Positions 50,816-59,978 of a DNA stretch of 64,000 nt are shown piece by piece; position 1 is the first letter of the stretch; every line of letters starts with the position of its first letter. Position numbers and translations under genes: made by a program. This DNA is from Halorubrum salinarum (GTDB lineage Archaea > Halobacteriota > Halobacteria > Halobacteriales > Haloferacaceae): contig NZ_CP053941.1 of the NCBI RefSeq assembly GCF_013267195.1, positions 310,001 through 374,000 of the forward strand, in the 5' to 3' direction. Below the pieces are notes generated by a model. The model did not search any database, was not told the origin of the DNA, and was given only the letters and a program-made list of their open reading frames with translations.

Positions 50816-51904
50816 TCACGCATCGAGGCGCGAGGGACTCTCGGCGACCGTCGGGGCGGCGACCGCGGCGCCGACCGACGGCGCGTCCGCGCCGCCGCCC
50901 GTCCCGTTGCCGCCGGGCCCGCCGCCGCTCGGACCGCCGTCACCCGGACCGCCCTCGCTCCCGGATCCGGTGCCGGAGCCGTCCGGCGGGCCGGTCGACG
51001 CGTTGCCGGAGCCGCCGTCGGTCGCGTTCCCGGACCCGCCGGGGCCCGAGCCGGTCGCGTTCCCCGAGTCCGGCGGGCCGGCTGACCCGTCACCGGGACC
51101 GCCGACCGAGCCGTTCCCGGGTCCCGCTCCCGGCGCTCCGGTTGAACCGTTCCCGGGTCCCGCTCCCGGTGCCCCCATCGAGCCGTTTCCCGAGGTCCCG
51201 CCCGGGGCGTCGGCACCGGGCGGACCGGCGTCGCCCGGCGGGCCGCGTTCGGTGCCGTTCGCCGGCGGGCCGCGCCGCCCGGGCGCCACCGGCCCGCCGA
51301 CGCCCTCGCCGGCCACGCCGCGGGCGATGGCGGCGACCTCGGGGCCGCTGAGCTCGCGCGCGCGCTCGCGCAGCGCCGTCAGTCGCTCGCCGTCGACGCC
51401 CGCCTCGCTGCGGACGGCGGCCGGGAGCTCGGCGGCCGCGCTCGCGCTCCGGTTCAGCCCGCGAGAGAGCGTCTCGATCCGCGCGGTCGTCGTCGCCATC
51501 CGCGCGGCGTACTCCCCCTGACTCAACTCGCCGGCCGCGCGGCGCTCCCGCAGCTCCTCCTGTCGCTGCTCCAGCTCCGCGAGGCGCTCCTCGGTCCGGT
51601 TCAGGCGCTCCGCCACGACGGCGGCGCGGCTCTCGTTGCTCGCCGCCTCGCGGAGCCCGACCTCGAAGGCGCGCGACTCCACCTCGCCCTCGATCTCGGC
51701 GCCCTGTACGCCGACGACGCCGGCGAGCTGCTCGCCGGGACTCAGGTCGACCGTCCCGTTCTCGGCGCCGGAGTCCGCACCGCTCCCGTTCGGCGCGTCG
51801 GTCTGTGCGGTCACCGCTCCCGCCGGCGCGGCGGCGGCGGCCCCCGCGATCACCGCGGCGGCGACGGCCGCGACGACGAGGCCGGCAATCCATCGGTTCA
51901 TCAC
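50816..51904 (-). CDS. Secreted protein with helical domain and collagen-like Gly/Pro repeats
   Basis: 362 residues. Signal peptide (about 1-33). A helical region with a coiled coil (about 85-150, RLNRTEERLAELEQRQEELRER) is followed by ~150 residues of Gly/Pro/Ser/Asn low complexity. Tandem 12-residue units of the form GNGSxGAPGAGP occur, with many N-glycosylation sequons (NGS, NGT, NAT). It is likely a glycosylated surface or secreted protein; no anchor is seen at the C-terminus. It is upstream of the regulator gene on the same strand. Confidence 0.7.
   Translation of the reverse strand: MMNRWIAGLVVAAVAAAVIAGAAAAAPAGAVTAQTDAPNGSGADSGAENGTVDLSPGEQLAGVVGVQGAEIEGEVESRAFEVGLREAASNESRAAVVAERLNRTEERLAELEQRQEELRERRAAGELSQGEYAARMATTTARIETLSRGLNRSASAAAELPAAVRSEAGVDGERLTALRERARELSGPEVAAIARGVAGEGVGGPVAPGRRGPPANGTERGPPGDAGPPGADAPGGTSGNGSMGAPGAGPGNGSTGAPGAGPGNGSVGGPGDGSAGPPDSGNATGSGPGGSGNATDGGSGNASTGPPDGSGTGSGSEGGPGDGGPSGGGPGGNGTGGGADAPSVGAAVAAPTVAESPSRLDA
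51111..51182. repeat. 36-bp tandem repeat encoding the 12-residue Gly/Pro unit
   Basis: Two near-identical 36-base units (51111-51146 and 51147-51182) plus a diverged third start inside the coding region of the collagen-like protein. The period is a multiple of three, so copy-number change would keep the frame. Confidence 0.75.
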
Positions 51905-52110
51905 CAGCGCGTACGCACTCCGTCCCTATATACCCGGAACTCCGTTAAGTCGGATCAACGCGGATTAATCGCACGACTTGAGAGGGACAGGAAGATCCCG
52001 AAGGAACTTCGCGTCGCCGGGTGGTCGCTCCCGCAGGGGCACCGGGTCCGGACCGGATCGCCGTCACCGCGCGAGCGAGACACCGCGGGCGGCGCCGGCA
52101 CCGCCGCGGC

Positions 52111-53586
52111 TCAGTACGTCTTCGCGAAGTAGGCGGTCCGCTCGGCGTCGGCGTCGCACATCGCGCACGTCTCGTCGTGCCCCCCGTCGGCGAGGGGGTC
52201 GTCGTCCTCGAACGGCACCATCACGATCTCGGCGGCCATCGGCTCCTTGATCGGCTCCTCGCAGGCCTCGTCGCCGCACCACGGGGCCTTCACGTAGCCG
52301 CCGTGCTGGCCGAGCGTGCCGAGGATGTCGGCGCGGTCGTCGGCCTCGCGCACGCCGTCGTCGAGGGTCTCCTCGGCGGTCGCGTACAGCTTGGCGTATA
52401 TCTCGTCGAACTGGTCGCGGACGGTCTCGGCGACCCCGTCGCGGTCGACCTCGACGCTCTCGCCGTCGGGCCGGTGGACCAGGGTGAGCTCCTCGTCGTC
52501 GACCTCGTGGGGCCCGATCTCGATCCGGAGCGGGATCCCGTTGAGCTCGTGTTCGTTGAACTTGAACCCGGGGTTGCGCTCGTCGCGGTCGTCAAGCTCG
52601 ACCCGGATCCCCGCCTCGTCGAGGTCGTCGGCCACGCCCTCTGCGTACGCCAGCACGTCGTCTTTCGTGTCCTCCTGCCAGATGGGGACGATGACGACCT
52701 GCGTGGGGGCGACGGTGTGGGGGAGGACGAGCCCCTGCTCGTCGGAGTGGGTCATGATCAGCGCGCCCAGCGCGCGCCACGAGAGCCCCCACGAGGTGGT
52801 GTGGGCGACTCGTTCCTCCTCGTCCTCGTCCGAGTAGGTGATGTCGAACGCCTCGGCGAACGACTGGCCGAGGTGGTGAGAGGTGCCGGCCTGGACCGAC
52901 TTCCCGTCGGGCATCAGCGCCTCGACGGTCGTCGTCGTGTCCGCGCCGGGGAACTTGTCGTGGTCCGGCTTCTGTCCCTTCAGGACCGGCAGCGCGAGCA
53001 GGTCCTCGTAGACGGACTCGTACTGGTCGAGCCGCGTCATCGTCTCGTCCCACGCGTCCTCGCGGGTCGCGTGCGCGGTGTGGCCCTCCTGCCAGAGGAA
53101 CTCCTTCGTGCGGAAGAACGGCTTCGTCTCGGTCGCCTCCCACCGCACCACCGAGCACCACTGGTTCACGCGCAGCGGGAGGTCGCGGTGGCTCCGGACC
53201 CACTGGCTGATGTACGGCGTGATGATCGACTCGGAGGTGGGGCGGACCGCCAGCCGCTCTTCGAGCTCCTTGTTGCCGGCCTCGTCGACCCACGCCACCT
53301 CGGGGTCGAACCCCTCGACGATGTCCTTCTCGCGTTCGAGGTACGACTCGGGGATGAACAGCGGGAAGTAGGCGTTCTGGACGCCGGTGTCCTTGAACTT
53401 CGCGTCGAGGAAGCCCTGGAGGCGCTCCCAGACGGCGTACGCCCGCGGGCGGGTGACGATGAACCCGCTCATCCCCTCGGGGCCGTAGTCCGCGAGCCCC
53501 GCCTTCCGTACGACCTCGGCGTACCACTCGCCGGTGTTGTGCGTCTTGGACTCGGTGATACCGAGCTCCTGGTCGTCGTCGCTCAT
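52111..53586 (-). CDS. proS: Prolyl-tRNA synthetase (archaeal/eukaryal type)
   Basis: 491 residues from the ATG at 53586. Class II aminoacyl-tRNA synthetase: motif 2 region RVNQWCSVVRWE ... PFFRTKEFLWQEGHTAH, TSHHLGQSF, and motif 3 region TTSWGLSWRALGALIM. It has the C-terminal zinc-binding domain of the archaeal form (WCGDEACEE ... CAMCDAD) and the conserved terminal Tyr. It lacks the bacterial editing insertion. Charges tRNA-Pro. Confidence 0.96.
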   Translation of the reverse strand: MSDDDQELGITESKTHNTGEWYAEVVRKAGLADYGPEGMSGFIVTRPRAYAVWERLQGFLDAKFKDTGVQNAYFPLFIPESYLEREKDIVEGFDPEVAWVDEAGNKELEERLAVRPTSESIITPYISQWVRSHRDLPLRVNQWCSVVRWEATETKPFFRTKEFLWQEGHTAHATREDAWDETMTRLDQYESVYEDLLALPVLKGQKPDHDKFPGADTTTTVEALMPDGKSVQAGTSHHLGQSFAEAFDITYSDEDEEERVAHTTSWGLSWRALGALIMTHSDEQGLVLPHTVAPTQVVIVPIWQEDTKDDVLAYAEGVADDLDEAGIRVELDDRDERNPGFKFNEHELNGIPLRIEIGPHEVDDEELTLVHRPDGESVEVDRDGVAETVRDQFDEIYAKLYATAEETLDDGVREADDRADILGTLGQHGGYVKAPWCGDEACEEPIKEPMAAEIVMVPFEDDDPLADGGHDETCAMCDADAERTAYFAKTY

Positions 53587-53758
53587 TACTCTCGAAAGCG
53601 GGTGTCTCGGGCTTAAAAGGTCCGAACCCGACCGCCGTCGCCCATCCGCGGGGTACGTCGGTACGGAGCCCCTTCGGCCCGGCGCGTCGCCAAATTCGGC
53701 TAAACTCGGGACGAGGGTCGGCGGGGTACTTGGTCGCCCCGCCCCTCCCGCGAACACG

Positions 53759-53854
53759 ATGTACCCGACGAAGCGGACCGTCCTGCTCGCGGCGATGATC
53801 GTCGTGCTGTCGGCGCTCGTGGCGACGCTCGTCCGTCAGATACCGGCGATCTGA
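53759..53854 (+). CDS. 31-residue single-helix membrane microprotein
   Basis: The ATG at 53759 opens a 31-residue frame with a basic N-terminus (MYPTKR), one hydrophobic helix (about 8-24) and a short RQIPAI tail. Topology is as expected for a small membrane protein; there is no other support. Confidence 0.4.
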   Translation: MYPTKRTVLLAAMIVVLSALVATLVRQIPAI

Positions 53855-53956
53855 GCCGGGGTCGGCGCGTCGCCCCGGCCTCCGCGCGATACGTTCCCGT
53901 CCGACGCGGTCGGAATTCGCGGAAACGTTAACCGCGTCGCGTCGCCTACCTCGTCC

Positions 53957-54556
53957 ATGGACCTGTCGGGGCTGCGTCGACACGCGCCGCAGTCGCTCGC
54001 CGGGCGCCGGGAGGCGGCCGTGCTGGCGCCGGTGATCGCGCGGGACGGCGACGCCCACCTCCTCTTCACCAAGCGCGCCGCGCACCTCGGCGAGCACCCC
54101 GGGCAGATGAGCTTCCCCGGGGGCGGCCGCGAGCCGATCGACCGGACGCTGACCGACACCGCGCTGCGCGAGGCCGACGAGGAGGTCGGGATGCGACCGA
54201 CGGAGGTCGACGTCGTCGGGCGCCTCGACGACACCCGCACGTCGAGCAAGTACGCGGTCCGCCCGTTCGTCGGCGTCGCCCCCGACCGCGAGTACGTCCC
54301 GGACGAGTCTGAGGTCGCCGAGGTGGCGATCCTCCCGGTCGACGCGCTCACAGACCCGGCGAACTACGAGTCGGAGCGCCGGGTCGGCCACCCGGAGTAC
54401 GGCGATCACCGCGTGCACTTCTTCCACGTCGGCGGCTACACCGTCTGGGGCGTGACCGGCCGCATGGTCGTCCAACTCCTCGAACGGACGACCGACTGGC
54501 GCGCGCCCGCGGAGCCGGACCGGGTCGTCGGCGCGGACGCGGAACTCCCGATCTGA
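53957..54556 (+). CDS. Nudix hydrolase, CoA-pyrophosphatase type
   Basis: 199 residues. The Nudix box reads GGGREPIDRTLTDTALREADEEVG. The preceding MSFPGGG and the Asp in the box are typical of the NudL/NUDT7 group that splits CoA and its derivatives into phosphopantetheine and 3',5'-ADP. Cytoplasmic. Magnesium is bound by the READEE glutamates. Confidence 0.85.
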   Translation: MDLSGLRRHAPQSLAGRREAAVLAPVIARDGDAHLLFTKRAAHLGEHPGQMSFPGGGREPIDRTLTDTALREADEEVGMRPTEVDVVGRLDDTRTSSKYAVRPFVGVAPDREYVPDESEVAEVAILPVDALTDPANYESERRVGHPEYGDHRVHFFHVGGYTVWGVTGRMVVQLLERTTDWRAPAEPDRVVGADAELPI

Positions 54557-54610
54557 ACGGTTTCGGCCCCGAATGACCAGTTTTACTACGACGAAGGACG
54601 CTTCACCGGT

Positions 54611-54958
54611 ATGTCCGACCTCGTCGAGAGCCTCCGCGCGGTCGACGGCGCGGAGGCCCGGGTGATAGCCCACCTCGGGTCCCTCGATTTCACCATCGAG
54701 TACGTCCGGGACGACCTCGCGTCCCTGTACTCGGACCAGGATCTGGAGTCCGCCTACCGGCTGATAATGGCGAATCAGGTCTCCAGCGACGATTTCAAGC
54801 AGCTGATCGACGAGTCGATCGAGGCCCAGACGCTGTTCTTCGAGAACGTCGTCGTGTTCGTGTTCCCCTCGGCCCGCTACGAGGCCGTCTTCGCCTCGTT
54901 CGACCGGACCGATCCGTTCCCCGTCCTCGACATCATCGACGCCGCCGATCGGTCCTGA
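54611..54958 (+). CDS. Haloarchaeal small hypothetical protein
   Basis: 115 residues. An α/β pattern: IEYVRDDLASLYSDQDLESAYRLI, then FENVVVFVFPSARYEAVFASFD. The layout is typical of small haloarchaeal proteins often encoded near bacterio-opsin-type regulators. I cannot name a function. Confidence 0.65.
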   Translation: MSDLVESLRAVDGAEARVIAHLGSLDFTIEYVRDDLASLYSDQDLESAYRLIMANQVSSDDFKQLIDESIEAQTLFFENVVVFVFPSARYEAVFASFDRTDPFPVLDIIDAADRS

Positions 54959-54989
54959 CCGCTCGCGGCGTCCGACTCGGAGCGGCCGC

Positions 54990-55514
54990 TCACGCCGGCT
55001 CGACCGCCAGCCGCAGCGCCGCGGGGGCGCCGTCGGCGAGCGCGGCGACGAGGTCGCGGTCGAGGTCGGCCGCGGCGCCGTCGCCGTCGACGAGGACCGT
55101 CCGCTCGTCGTCGGTGTAGTCGCTCGTGCGTCCGACCATGGAGCGCTCGTCGAGCAGGGCGAGCCCGGGGTCGCCGCGGCCGACGACCCGGTCGACGTGA
55201 GCGGGGTCCGCGAGGTCGACCGCCTCGGCGCCCGGCTCCCCGGCCGCGACGGTGGCCGTGATCGTCGCGTCCGCGTCCCGGCAGGCCTCGCGGAACTCGG
55301 CCGAGAAGTCCCGCGGGGCCCGGTCCGCCTCGACGCCGACGATACAGTCGCCCGCCGGCGTGAGCCAGTCGTCGGTCGTGAACTCGAACGTGCTCGCGTG
55401 CTCGGCGGTGACGTGCTCGTGACCGACCGCGCGCACGACCTCGACGTACGGTTCGTCGGCGCCCGCGTCGGGGTCGCCCGCGACGGGCTCGCTCCGGGCG
55501 TCTGCGTCGCTCAT
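54990..55514 (-). CDS. DUF371-family protein
   Basis: 174 residues from the ATG at 55514. The family motif is clear: VGHEHVTAEHASTFEFTTDDWLTPAGDCIVGVEAD, followed by strands with SMVGRTSDYTDDE. DUF371 is a conserved archaeal β-rich protein of unknown biochemical function. It is convergent with the preceding hypothetical gene. Confidence 0.87.
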   Translation of the reverse strand: MSDADARSEPVAGDPDAGADEPYVEVVRAVGHEHVTAEHASTFEFTTDDWLTPAGDCIVGVEADRAPRDFSAEFREACRDADATITATVAAGEPGAEAVDLADPAHVDRVVGRGDPGLALLDERSMVGRTSDYTDDERTVLVDGDGAAADLDRDLVAALADGAPAALRLAVEPA

Positions 55515-55596
55515 GTCCGTCGGTCGGCGGCGGCGCGACAAGTGCGCGTCGCTTCGGCGGCGCGGATCGATCCGCGGGCGGCGGGGGCGCTCCGGG

Positions 55597-56427
55597 TCAC
55601 ACGTCGGCGCCCTCGGCGAGCGCGGGGACGAGGCGGGCGGGGTTCTTCGCCAGCACGCGCCGCATCAGGTCCTCGGAGACGTCGAGCGTGAGCACCTCCA
55701 TCACGCCGACGTTCGGGTGGACGTCCGGCGCGCCGGAGCCGAAGAGGACGCGGTCGGGGTGTTCCAAGACGCCGCGTTCGAGCACCTCGCGGTACCGGAC
55801 CGCGCTCGTGTCGACGTGGAGTCGGTCGTACTCGTCGAGCAGGTCGAGCGTCTCGTTCATCAGGTCGGCGTCCAGCGGGTACCCGCCGAAGCTACCCAGC
55901 ACGACCGGGAGGTCGTAGTCGAGCAGCTCCGTCTCGACCGCCTCGGGCGGGAACTCCCGGCCCGCGTGGACGAACAGGGGGAGGTCGGCGTCCTCGAGGC
56001 GGGTCAGCACGTCCTCGTTGGGGAGGCCGTCGACGTGGGGCGCCAGCGTGAATCCGTGGAAGCGGTCGTCGTAGGAGTACTGCTCGACGTCGTCGGGGCG
56101 GGTGTGGTGGTCGTCGCGCTCGGCCCGCAGGTTCCGGACGGCCGACACCGGGCCGGTCCCGGGGTCGCGGGGGCCGTTGAGGCGGGCGAACGCGACGAAC
56201 GGGCGGTCGATGGAGAGGCGGGCGACGGCGTTGTTCGCGCGGAGGTAGCTCCGCCCGGCGGCGCGTTGCCCGGGGCTCGCGACCGCGCGGACGATCCCGG
56301 CCTGGAGCATCTCGCGTTCCAGGCGCTCCGGCGAGATGTCGCGCCCGTGGGTGGCGACCGACGACTCGTCGGGGTCGAGGGTCGCGCGGGTGTCGACGAT
56401 CCGGAAGTCGTGTTCGAGCCCGAGCAT
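55597..56427 (-). CDS. Amidohydrolase-family TIM-barrel metal hydrolase
   Basis: 276 residues from the ATG at 56427 (56463 is an alternative). Barrel strands include FRIVDTRATLDPD, FVAFARLN, GFTLAPHVDGLP, LPLFVHAGREFP, YDRLHVDTSAV and RVLFGSGAPDVHPN. The N-terminal strand has D-T-R where amidohydrolases show D-x-H, so the first metal His is missing; His remains in VHAG. It may be a single-metal or altered member. Substrate unknown. Confidence 0.75.
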   Translation of the reverse strand: MLGLEHDFRIVDTRATLDPDESSVATHGRDISPERLEREMLQAGIVRAVASPGQRAAGRSYLRANNAVARLSIDRPFVAFARLNGPRDPGTGPVSAVRNLRAERDDHHTRPDDVEQYSYDDRFHGFTLAPHVDGLPNEDVLTRLEDADLPLFVHAGREFPPEAVETELLDYDLPVVLGSFGGYPLDADLMNETLDLLDEYDRLHVDTSAVRYREVLERGVLEHPDRVLFGSGAPDVHPNVGVMEVLTLDVSEDLMRRVLAKNPARLVPALAEGADV

Positions 56428-56565
56428 GCCGCTCTCTACCGGCCCGTCTCGGGCGACCCGCATGTGCCTGTCGGTCGCACGGCGGAGACCGCCCCCGCGC
56501 CCCGACCGGGACGGCGACGCACACCGGACGAACGCTGAAGTGACCGTCCGCCGTCGCGGATCGAC

Positions 56566-57033
56566 ATGGAGCTCGTGGCAGCCGACGAGGACGACCTCGA
56601 CGCGCTCGTCGAGCGATGGTACGACCTCGCGACGGCGATGGAGTCGCACTCGACGCTGAACGAAATCGTCTATCCGGACGCGGAGGCGGTCCCCGACGAC
56701 GGGTTCCGCGCGCACCTCGACGACCCCTCCGTGACCGACTACCTCGTGGTCGTCGACGGCGAGACGGTCGGGTTCGTCACCCTCGAAGCGGGCGAGCGCC
56801 CCTCCCGGGAACGGGGGCGGTACCTCGACGTGGTGAACCTCGAAATCGACCCGGGCCGCCGGAACGAGGGGCACGGCAGCGCGGTCCTCGAGCGGGTGGA
56901 GGCGATGGCCCGCGAGGAGGATCGCGACTACCTCACCGTCTCCTGCGAGTGGGGCAACGACGGCGCGCGGCGGTTCTACCGCGACGCGGGCTTCGAGCCC
57001 AAGCAGGTGACGTACGCGCGCTCGCTGGAGTGA
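56566..57033 (+). CDS. GNAT-family N-acetyltransferase
   Basis: 155 residues, the usual GNAT length. Motif A: VVNLEIDPGRRNEGHGSAVLERVEAMA, with the acetyl-CoA loop RRNEGHG. Motif B: VSCEWGNDGARRFYRDAGFEP. Acceptor substrate unknown. Confidence 0.88.
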   Translation: MELVAADEDDLDALVERWYDLATAMESHSTLNEIVYPDAEAVPDDGFRAHLDDPSVTDYLVVVDGETVGFVTLEAGERPSRERGRYLDVVNLEIDPGRRNEGHGSAVLERVEAMAREEDRDYLTVSCEWGNDGARRFYRDAGFEPKQVTYARSLE

Positions 57034-57095
57034 TCAGCGGGCGGCGCCCACCACCGGCGACGCCCCCGGCCGATGACGCTCGCTCCCCGAGGTCG

Positions 57096-58283
57096 CTACG
57101 GCCCGGCCGTCGAGACGATCTTGACCACGTCGCCCTCGGTCAGCTCGTGGCCCTCGCCGATCCGGCGCGAGGCGCGCGCGTCGACCGCGTGGAGGTATCC
57201 CTCGCCGATGTCGGAGTGGACCGCGTACGCGAGGTCGCGCGGAGTCGAGCCCGCGGGCAGCAGGAAGGCGTCGGGGAGGACGTTGCCCGTCCCGTCCGTC
57301 CACTTGCCGGCGTCCTGGACCGGGTAGGCCGTGATCCGGTCGAGCAGGTCGTAGACGGCCGCGTTCAGCGCGGTCTGGACCCCCGTCCCGCCATGGGCCG
57401 CCATCGACTCGCGGAGCGCGTCGAGGCCGGCGCGCTGGTCGTCGGAGACCTCGCCGGTGATGGCGAACGCCTCGTCGCCCGGATCGTAGTCGACGATCCC
57501 GGCCTCCGCGGCGCGGCGCAGGGCGAGTTCGCCGTCGGCGGTCGCCGGGATCACGGGCTTGTCGGTCCCCTCGCGGATGCGCTCGACCGCGCCGTCGGGC
57601 GCCGCGTCGACCTTGTTCGCGACGACGACGATGGGCTTGGTGCGGCGGCGGACCGCCCGCGCGAGCGCCTCGCGGTCGTCGTCGGTCCACGCCTTCGGGT
57701 CGTCCGGGTACTCCAGCCCGCGCAGGACCGCGGTCACGTCGCGCTCGGTCGCGCCGAACCCCGTGAGCATGTCCGACAGCGCCGCTTCGAGGTCGAAGTC
57801 CGGCGCGCGGGACTGCCGCTCGACGCCCTCCCAGTTGCGGTCGACGATGCCGGCGAGCCACAGGTCCATCTCCTCCTCGATGAAGTCCACGTCGTCGAGG
57901 GGGTCGTGGCTCCCGACCTCCACCGGGTCGCCCTCGGCGTTCGTGGCGCCGGAGGCGTCGACGACGTTCAACACCACGTCCGCGTTCGTCAGCTCGTCGA
58001 GGAACTGGTTGCCGAGCCCCTTCCCCTCGTGGGCGCCGGGAACGAGGCCGGCGACGTCGAGGAGCTCGATCGGGACGTACCGCTTCCCGTCGCGGCAGTT
58101 CTCCGCCCCGCAGCGCTCCTCGCGGTCGAGGCAGGGGCACTCGGTGCGGACGTAGGTCACGCCTCGGTTCGGGTCGACGGTCGTGAACGGGTAGTTCGCG
58201 ACGTCGACGTCGGCCATCGTGGCGGCGGTGTAGAAGGTGGACTTGCCGGCGTTCGGCTTGCCCGCGAGCGCGACCGTGAGCAT
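57096..58283 (-). CDS. YchF/Ygr210-type OBG GTPase with TGS domain
   Basis: 395 residues. P-loop GKPNAGKST near residue 8, effector region YPFTTVDPN, switch II DVAGLVPGAHEGKGLG, and NKVD as G4. A cysteine-containing insertion CPCLDREERCGAENC follows the effector region. The C-terminal TGS domain ends the protein. OBG-family nucleotidases associate with ribosomes. It lies directly after the DRG gene on the same strand, ~60 bases apart. Confidence 0.92.
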   Translation of the reverse strand: MLTVALAGKPNAGKSTFYTAATMADVDVANYPFTTVDPNRGVTYVRTECPCLDREERCGAENCRDGKRYVPIELLDVAGLVPGAHEGKGLGNQFLDELTNADVVLNVVDASGATNAEGDPVEVGSHDPLDDVDFIEEEMDLWLAGIVDRNWEGVERQSRAPDFDLEAALSDMLTGFGATERDVTAVLRGLEYPDDPKAWTDDDREALARAVRRRTKPIVVVANKVDAAPDGAVERIREGTDKPVIPATADGELALRRAAEAGIVDYDPGDEAFAITGEVSDDQRAGLDALRESMAAHGGTGVQTALNAAVYDLLDRITAYPVQDAGKWTDGTGNVLPDAFLLPAGSTPRDLAYAVHSDIGEGYLHAVDARASRRIGEGHELTEGDVVKIVSTAGP

Positions 58284-58343
58284 ACCCGAGGGTCGCGGCC
58301 CCGCGAAAAGCGCCTTTCGGTCGGGCGGGGCGAGCGCGCGGGG

Positions 58344-59453
58344 CTACTTCCGCGCGACGATCCGGAGCACGTCCTCGTCGGCCAGTTCGTGCCCCTTCCC
58401 GACCTGCTGGTCGTCGTGTTTCGCGCTCTCGCCGGTCACGCGCGCGAACTTGAACCGCTCGTCGAACTCGCCGCCGAGCTTCTCGCAGGCGTCGCCGACG
58501 GTGTCGCCCTCGAACAGGATGAGCGGCTCCTCGTAGTCGACGCCGCGGCCCGGCTTGTCCATGTAGATCCGGATGACGCCCAGCTCCTCCCAGAGGCGCT
58601 CCTTCAGCCCGTCGAGGCCGAGCCCCTCCTGCGCGGAGATGAACACCACGTCGTCGGGGTCGAGGTCGCGCTCGCGCAGCTCCGCTTTCACGGTCGGGAG
58701 GTAGCTCTTGTCGATGAGGTCCGCCTTGTTGACCGAGACCATCGAGGGGAGGTACTCGCGGTTGTCCATCACGGCGTCGACCAGCTCGTCGATGGTGAGG
58801 TCGTGGGGAATCGTCACCTTCGCGTTGACGTAGCCGTACTCGCGGAGGACCTGCTTGACCGTCTCCTCGTCGAGGCTCACCTCGTCGCTCATCGTCACGC
58901 CGAGCCCGTCCTTGTGCGTCTTCCGGATGTTGATGTTCGGGGGCTCGGTGTCGAGGCGGATGTTCGTGTTGTACAGCTCCTCGCGGAGCCGGTCGTACTG
59001 CTCGATCTCGAAGACCGAGAGCATGAACACGACCAGGTCCGCGGTCCGGACCACCGAGAGCACCTCCTTCCCGCCGCCGCGGCCGCCCGCGGCGCCCTCG
59101 ATCAGGCCCGGCACGTCGAGGATCTGGATGTTCGCGCCGCGGTACTGCAGCATGCCGGGGTTGACGTCGAGGGTCGTGAACTCGTAGGAGCCGACCTCGC
59201 TGTCGGCGTTCGTGAGGGCGTTGATGAGGGTGGACTTGCCGACGCTCGGGAACCCGACCAGGGCGACGGTGGCGTCGCCGTGCTTCTCGACTGCGTAGCC
59301 GTGGCCGCCGCCGGCGGAGGACTGGTTCTCCAGCTTCTCCTTTTTCTCCGCGAGCTTCGCCTTCAGCCGCCCGATGTGGGCCTCCGTGGCCTTGTTGTAG
59401 GGCGTGTTGGCGATCTCCTCGCGGAGGTCTTCGATCTCCTCCTCCAGTCCCAT
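58344..59453 (-). CDS. DRG-family GTP-binding protein
   Basis: 369 residues. An N-terminal helical region (EEIEDLREEIANTPYNKATE) precedes the G domain: P-loop GFPSVGKST, YEFTTLDVNPG, DVPGLIEGAAGGRGGGKEVL and NKADL, with the DRG-specific insert (FEIEQYDRLREELYNTNIRL). A C-terminal TGS domain follows (GRGVDYEEPLILFEGDTVGD). DRG proteins assist ribosomes in translation. Adjacent to the YchF-type gene. Confidence 0.95.
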   Translation of the reverse strand: MGLEEEIEDLREEIANTPYNKATEAHIGRLKAKLAEKKEKLENQSSAGGGHGYAVEKHGDATVALVGFPSVGKSTLINALTNADSEVGSYEFTTLDVNPGMLQYRGANIQILDVPGLIEGAAGGRGGGKEVLSVVRTADLVVFMLSVFEIEQYDRLREELYNTNIRLDTEPPNINIRKTHKDGLGVTMSDEVSLDEETVKQVLREYGYVNAKVTIPHDLTIDELVDAVMDNREYLPSMVSVNKADLIDKSYLPTVKAELRERDLDPDDVVFISAQEGLGLDGLKERLWEELGVIRIYMDKPGRGVDYEEPLILFEGDTVGDACEKLGGEFDERFKFARVTGESAKHDDQQVGKGHELADEDVLRIVARK

Positions 59454-59633
59454 TACCCGTTCCTCGGCCGGTCGGCTCGTTAAAGGTGTTCCTTCGGGTC
59501 GCCGGCCCGCAGTGGGGGATCGGATCGACCGTCAGCCCCGCGCGAGCCGGCCGTTCGCCGCCGCCGCGAGTGGTTGGGCCGCCGATACTTCGACACGGTT
59601 ATATCGGAGACGAATAACCCACTCACACGCCGA

Positions 59634-59834
59634 ATGCCAGATCCGTCGAGCCTTCGCGACAGTACGCAGATCGTCCTCCCGCGCCGCGCGCTCGACGGGC
59701 ACCGGGAGTGTCTCGAATCCCGCTTCACCGTCACCGTCGTGGAGGGGTCCGACCAGTACCGGATCATCGGGAGCCCGGTCGAGATCAAGGCCGCCAGCAA
59801 CTACCTCGCGCGCAACGGCGTCGCGGTCGCGTGA
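59634..59834 (+). CDS. VNG_1110C-family small protein
   Basis: 66 residues from the ATG at 59634, with TATATC at about 59,601 giving a near-leaderless transcript. Sequence (LRDSTQIVLPRRALDGH; RIIGSPVEIKAASNYLARNGV) matches the small haloarchaeal VNG_1110C family. Function unknown. Confidence 0.8.
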   Translation: MPDPSSLRDSTQIVLPRRALDGHRECLESRFTVTVVEGSDQYRIIGSPVEIKAASNYLARNGVAVA

Positions 59835-59978
59835 GTCGCCCGGCGGTCGCTCGCGGATTCCCGTGAGCGACGGTCCCCCGCCGCGACTCCTCGACCGCCG
59901 CGCTGGCTGCGAGTTTCGGATCCCCACGCCGGCTGCTGGGGTCCAAACCCTATTGCGTTCCATCCCCCAACGGCGACC

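Noticed and set aside
51111-51182. CRISPR array
   Set aside because: The repeats are contiguous, in frame and code for a 12-residue unit; there are no spacers. No CRISPR array was seen anywhere in the window.
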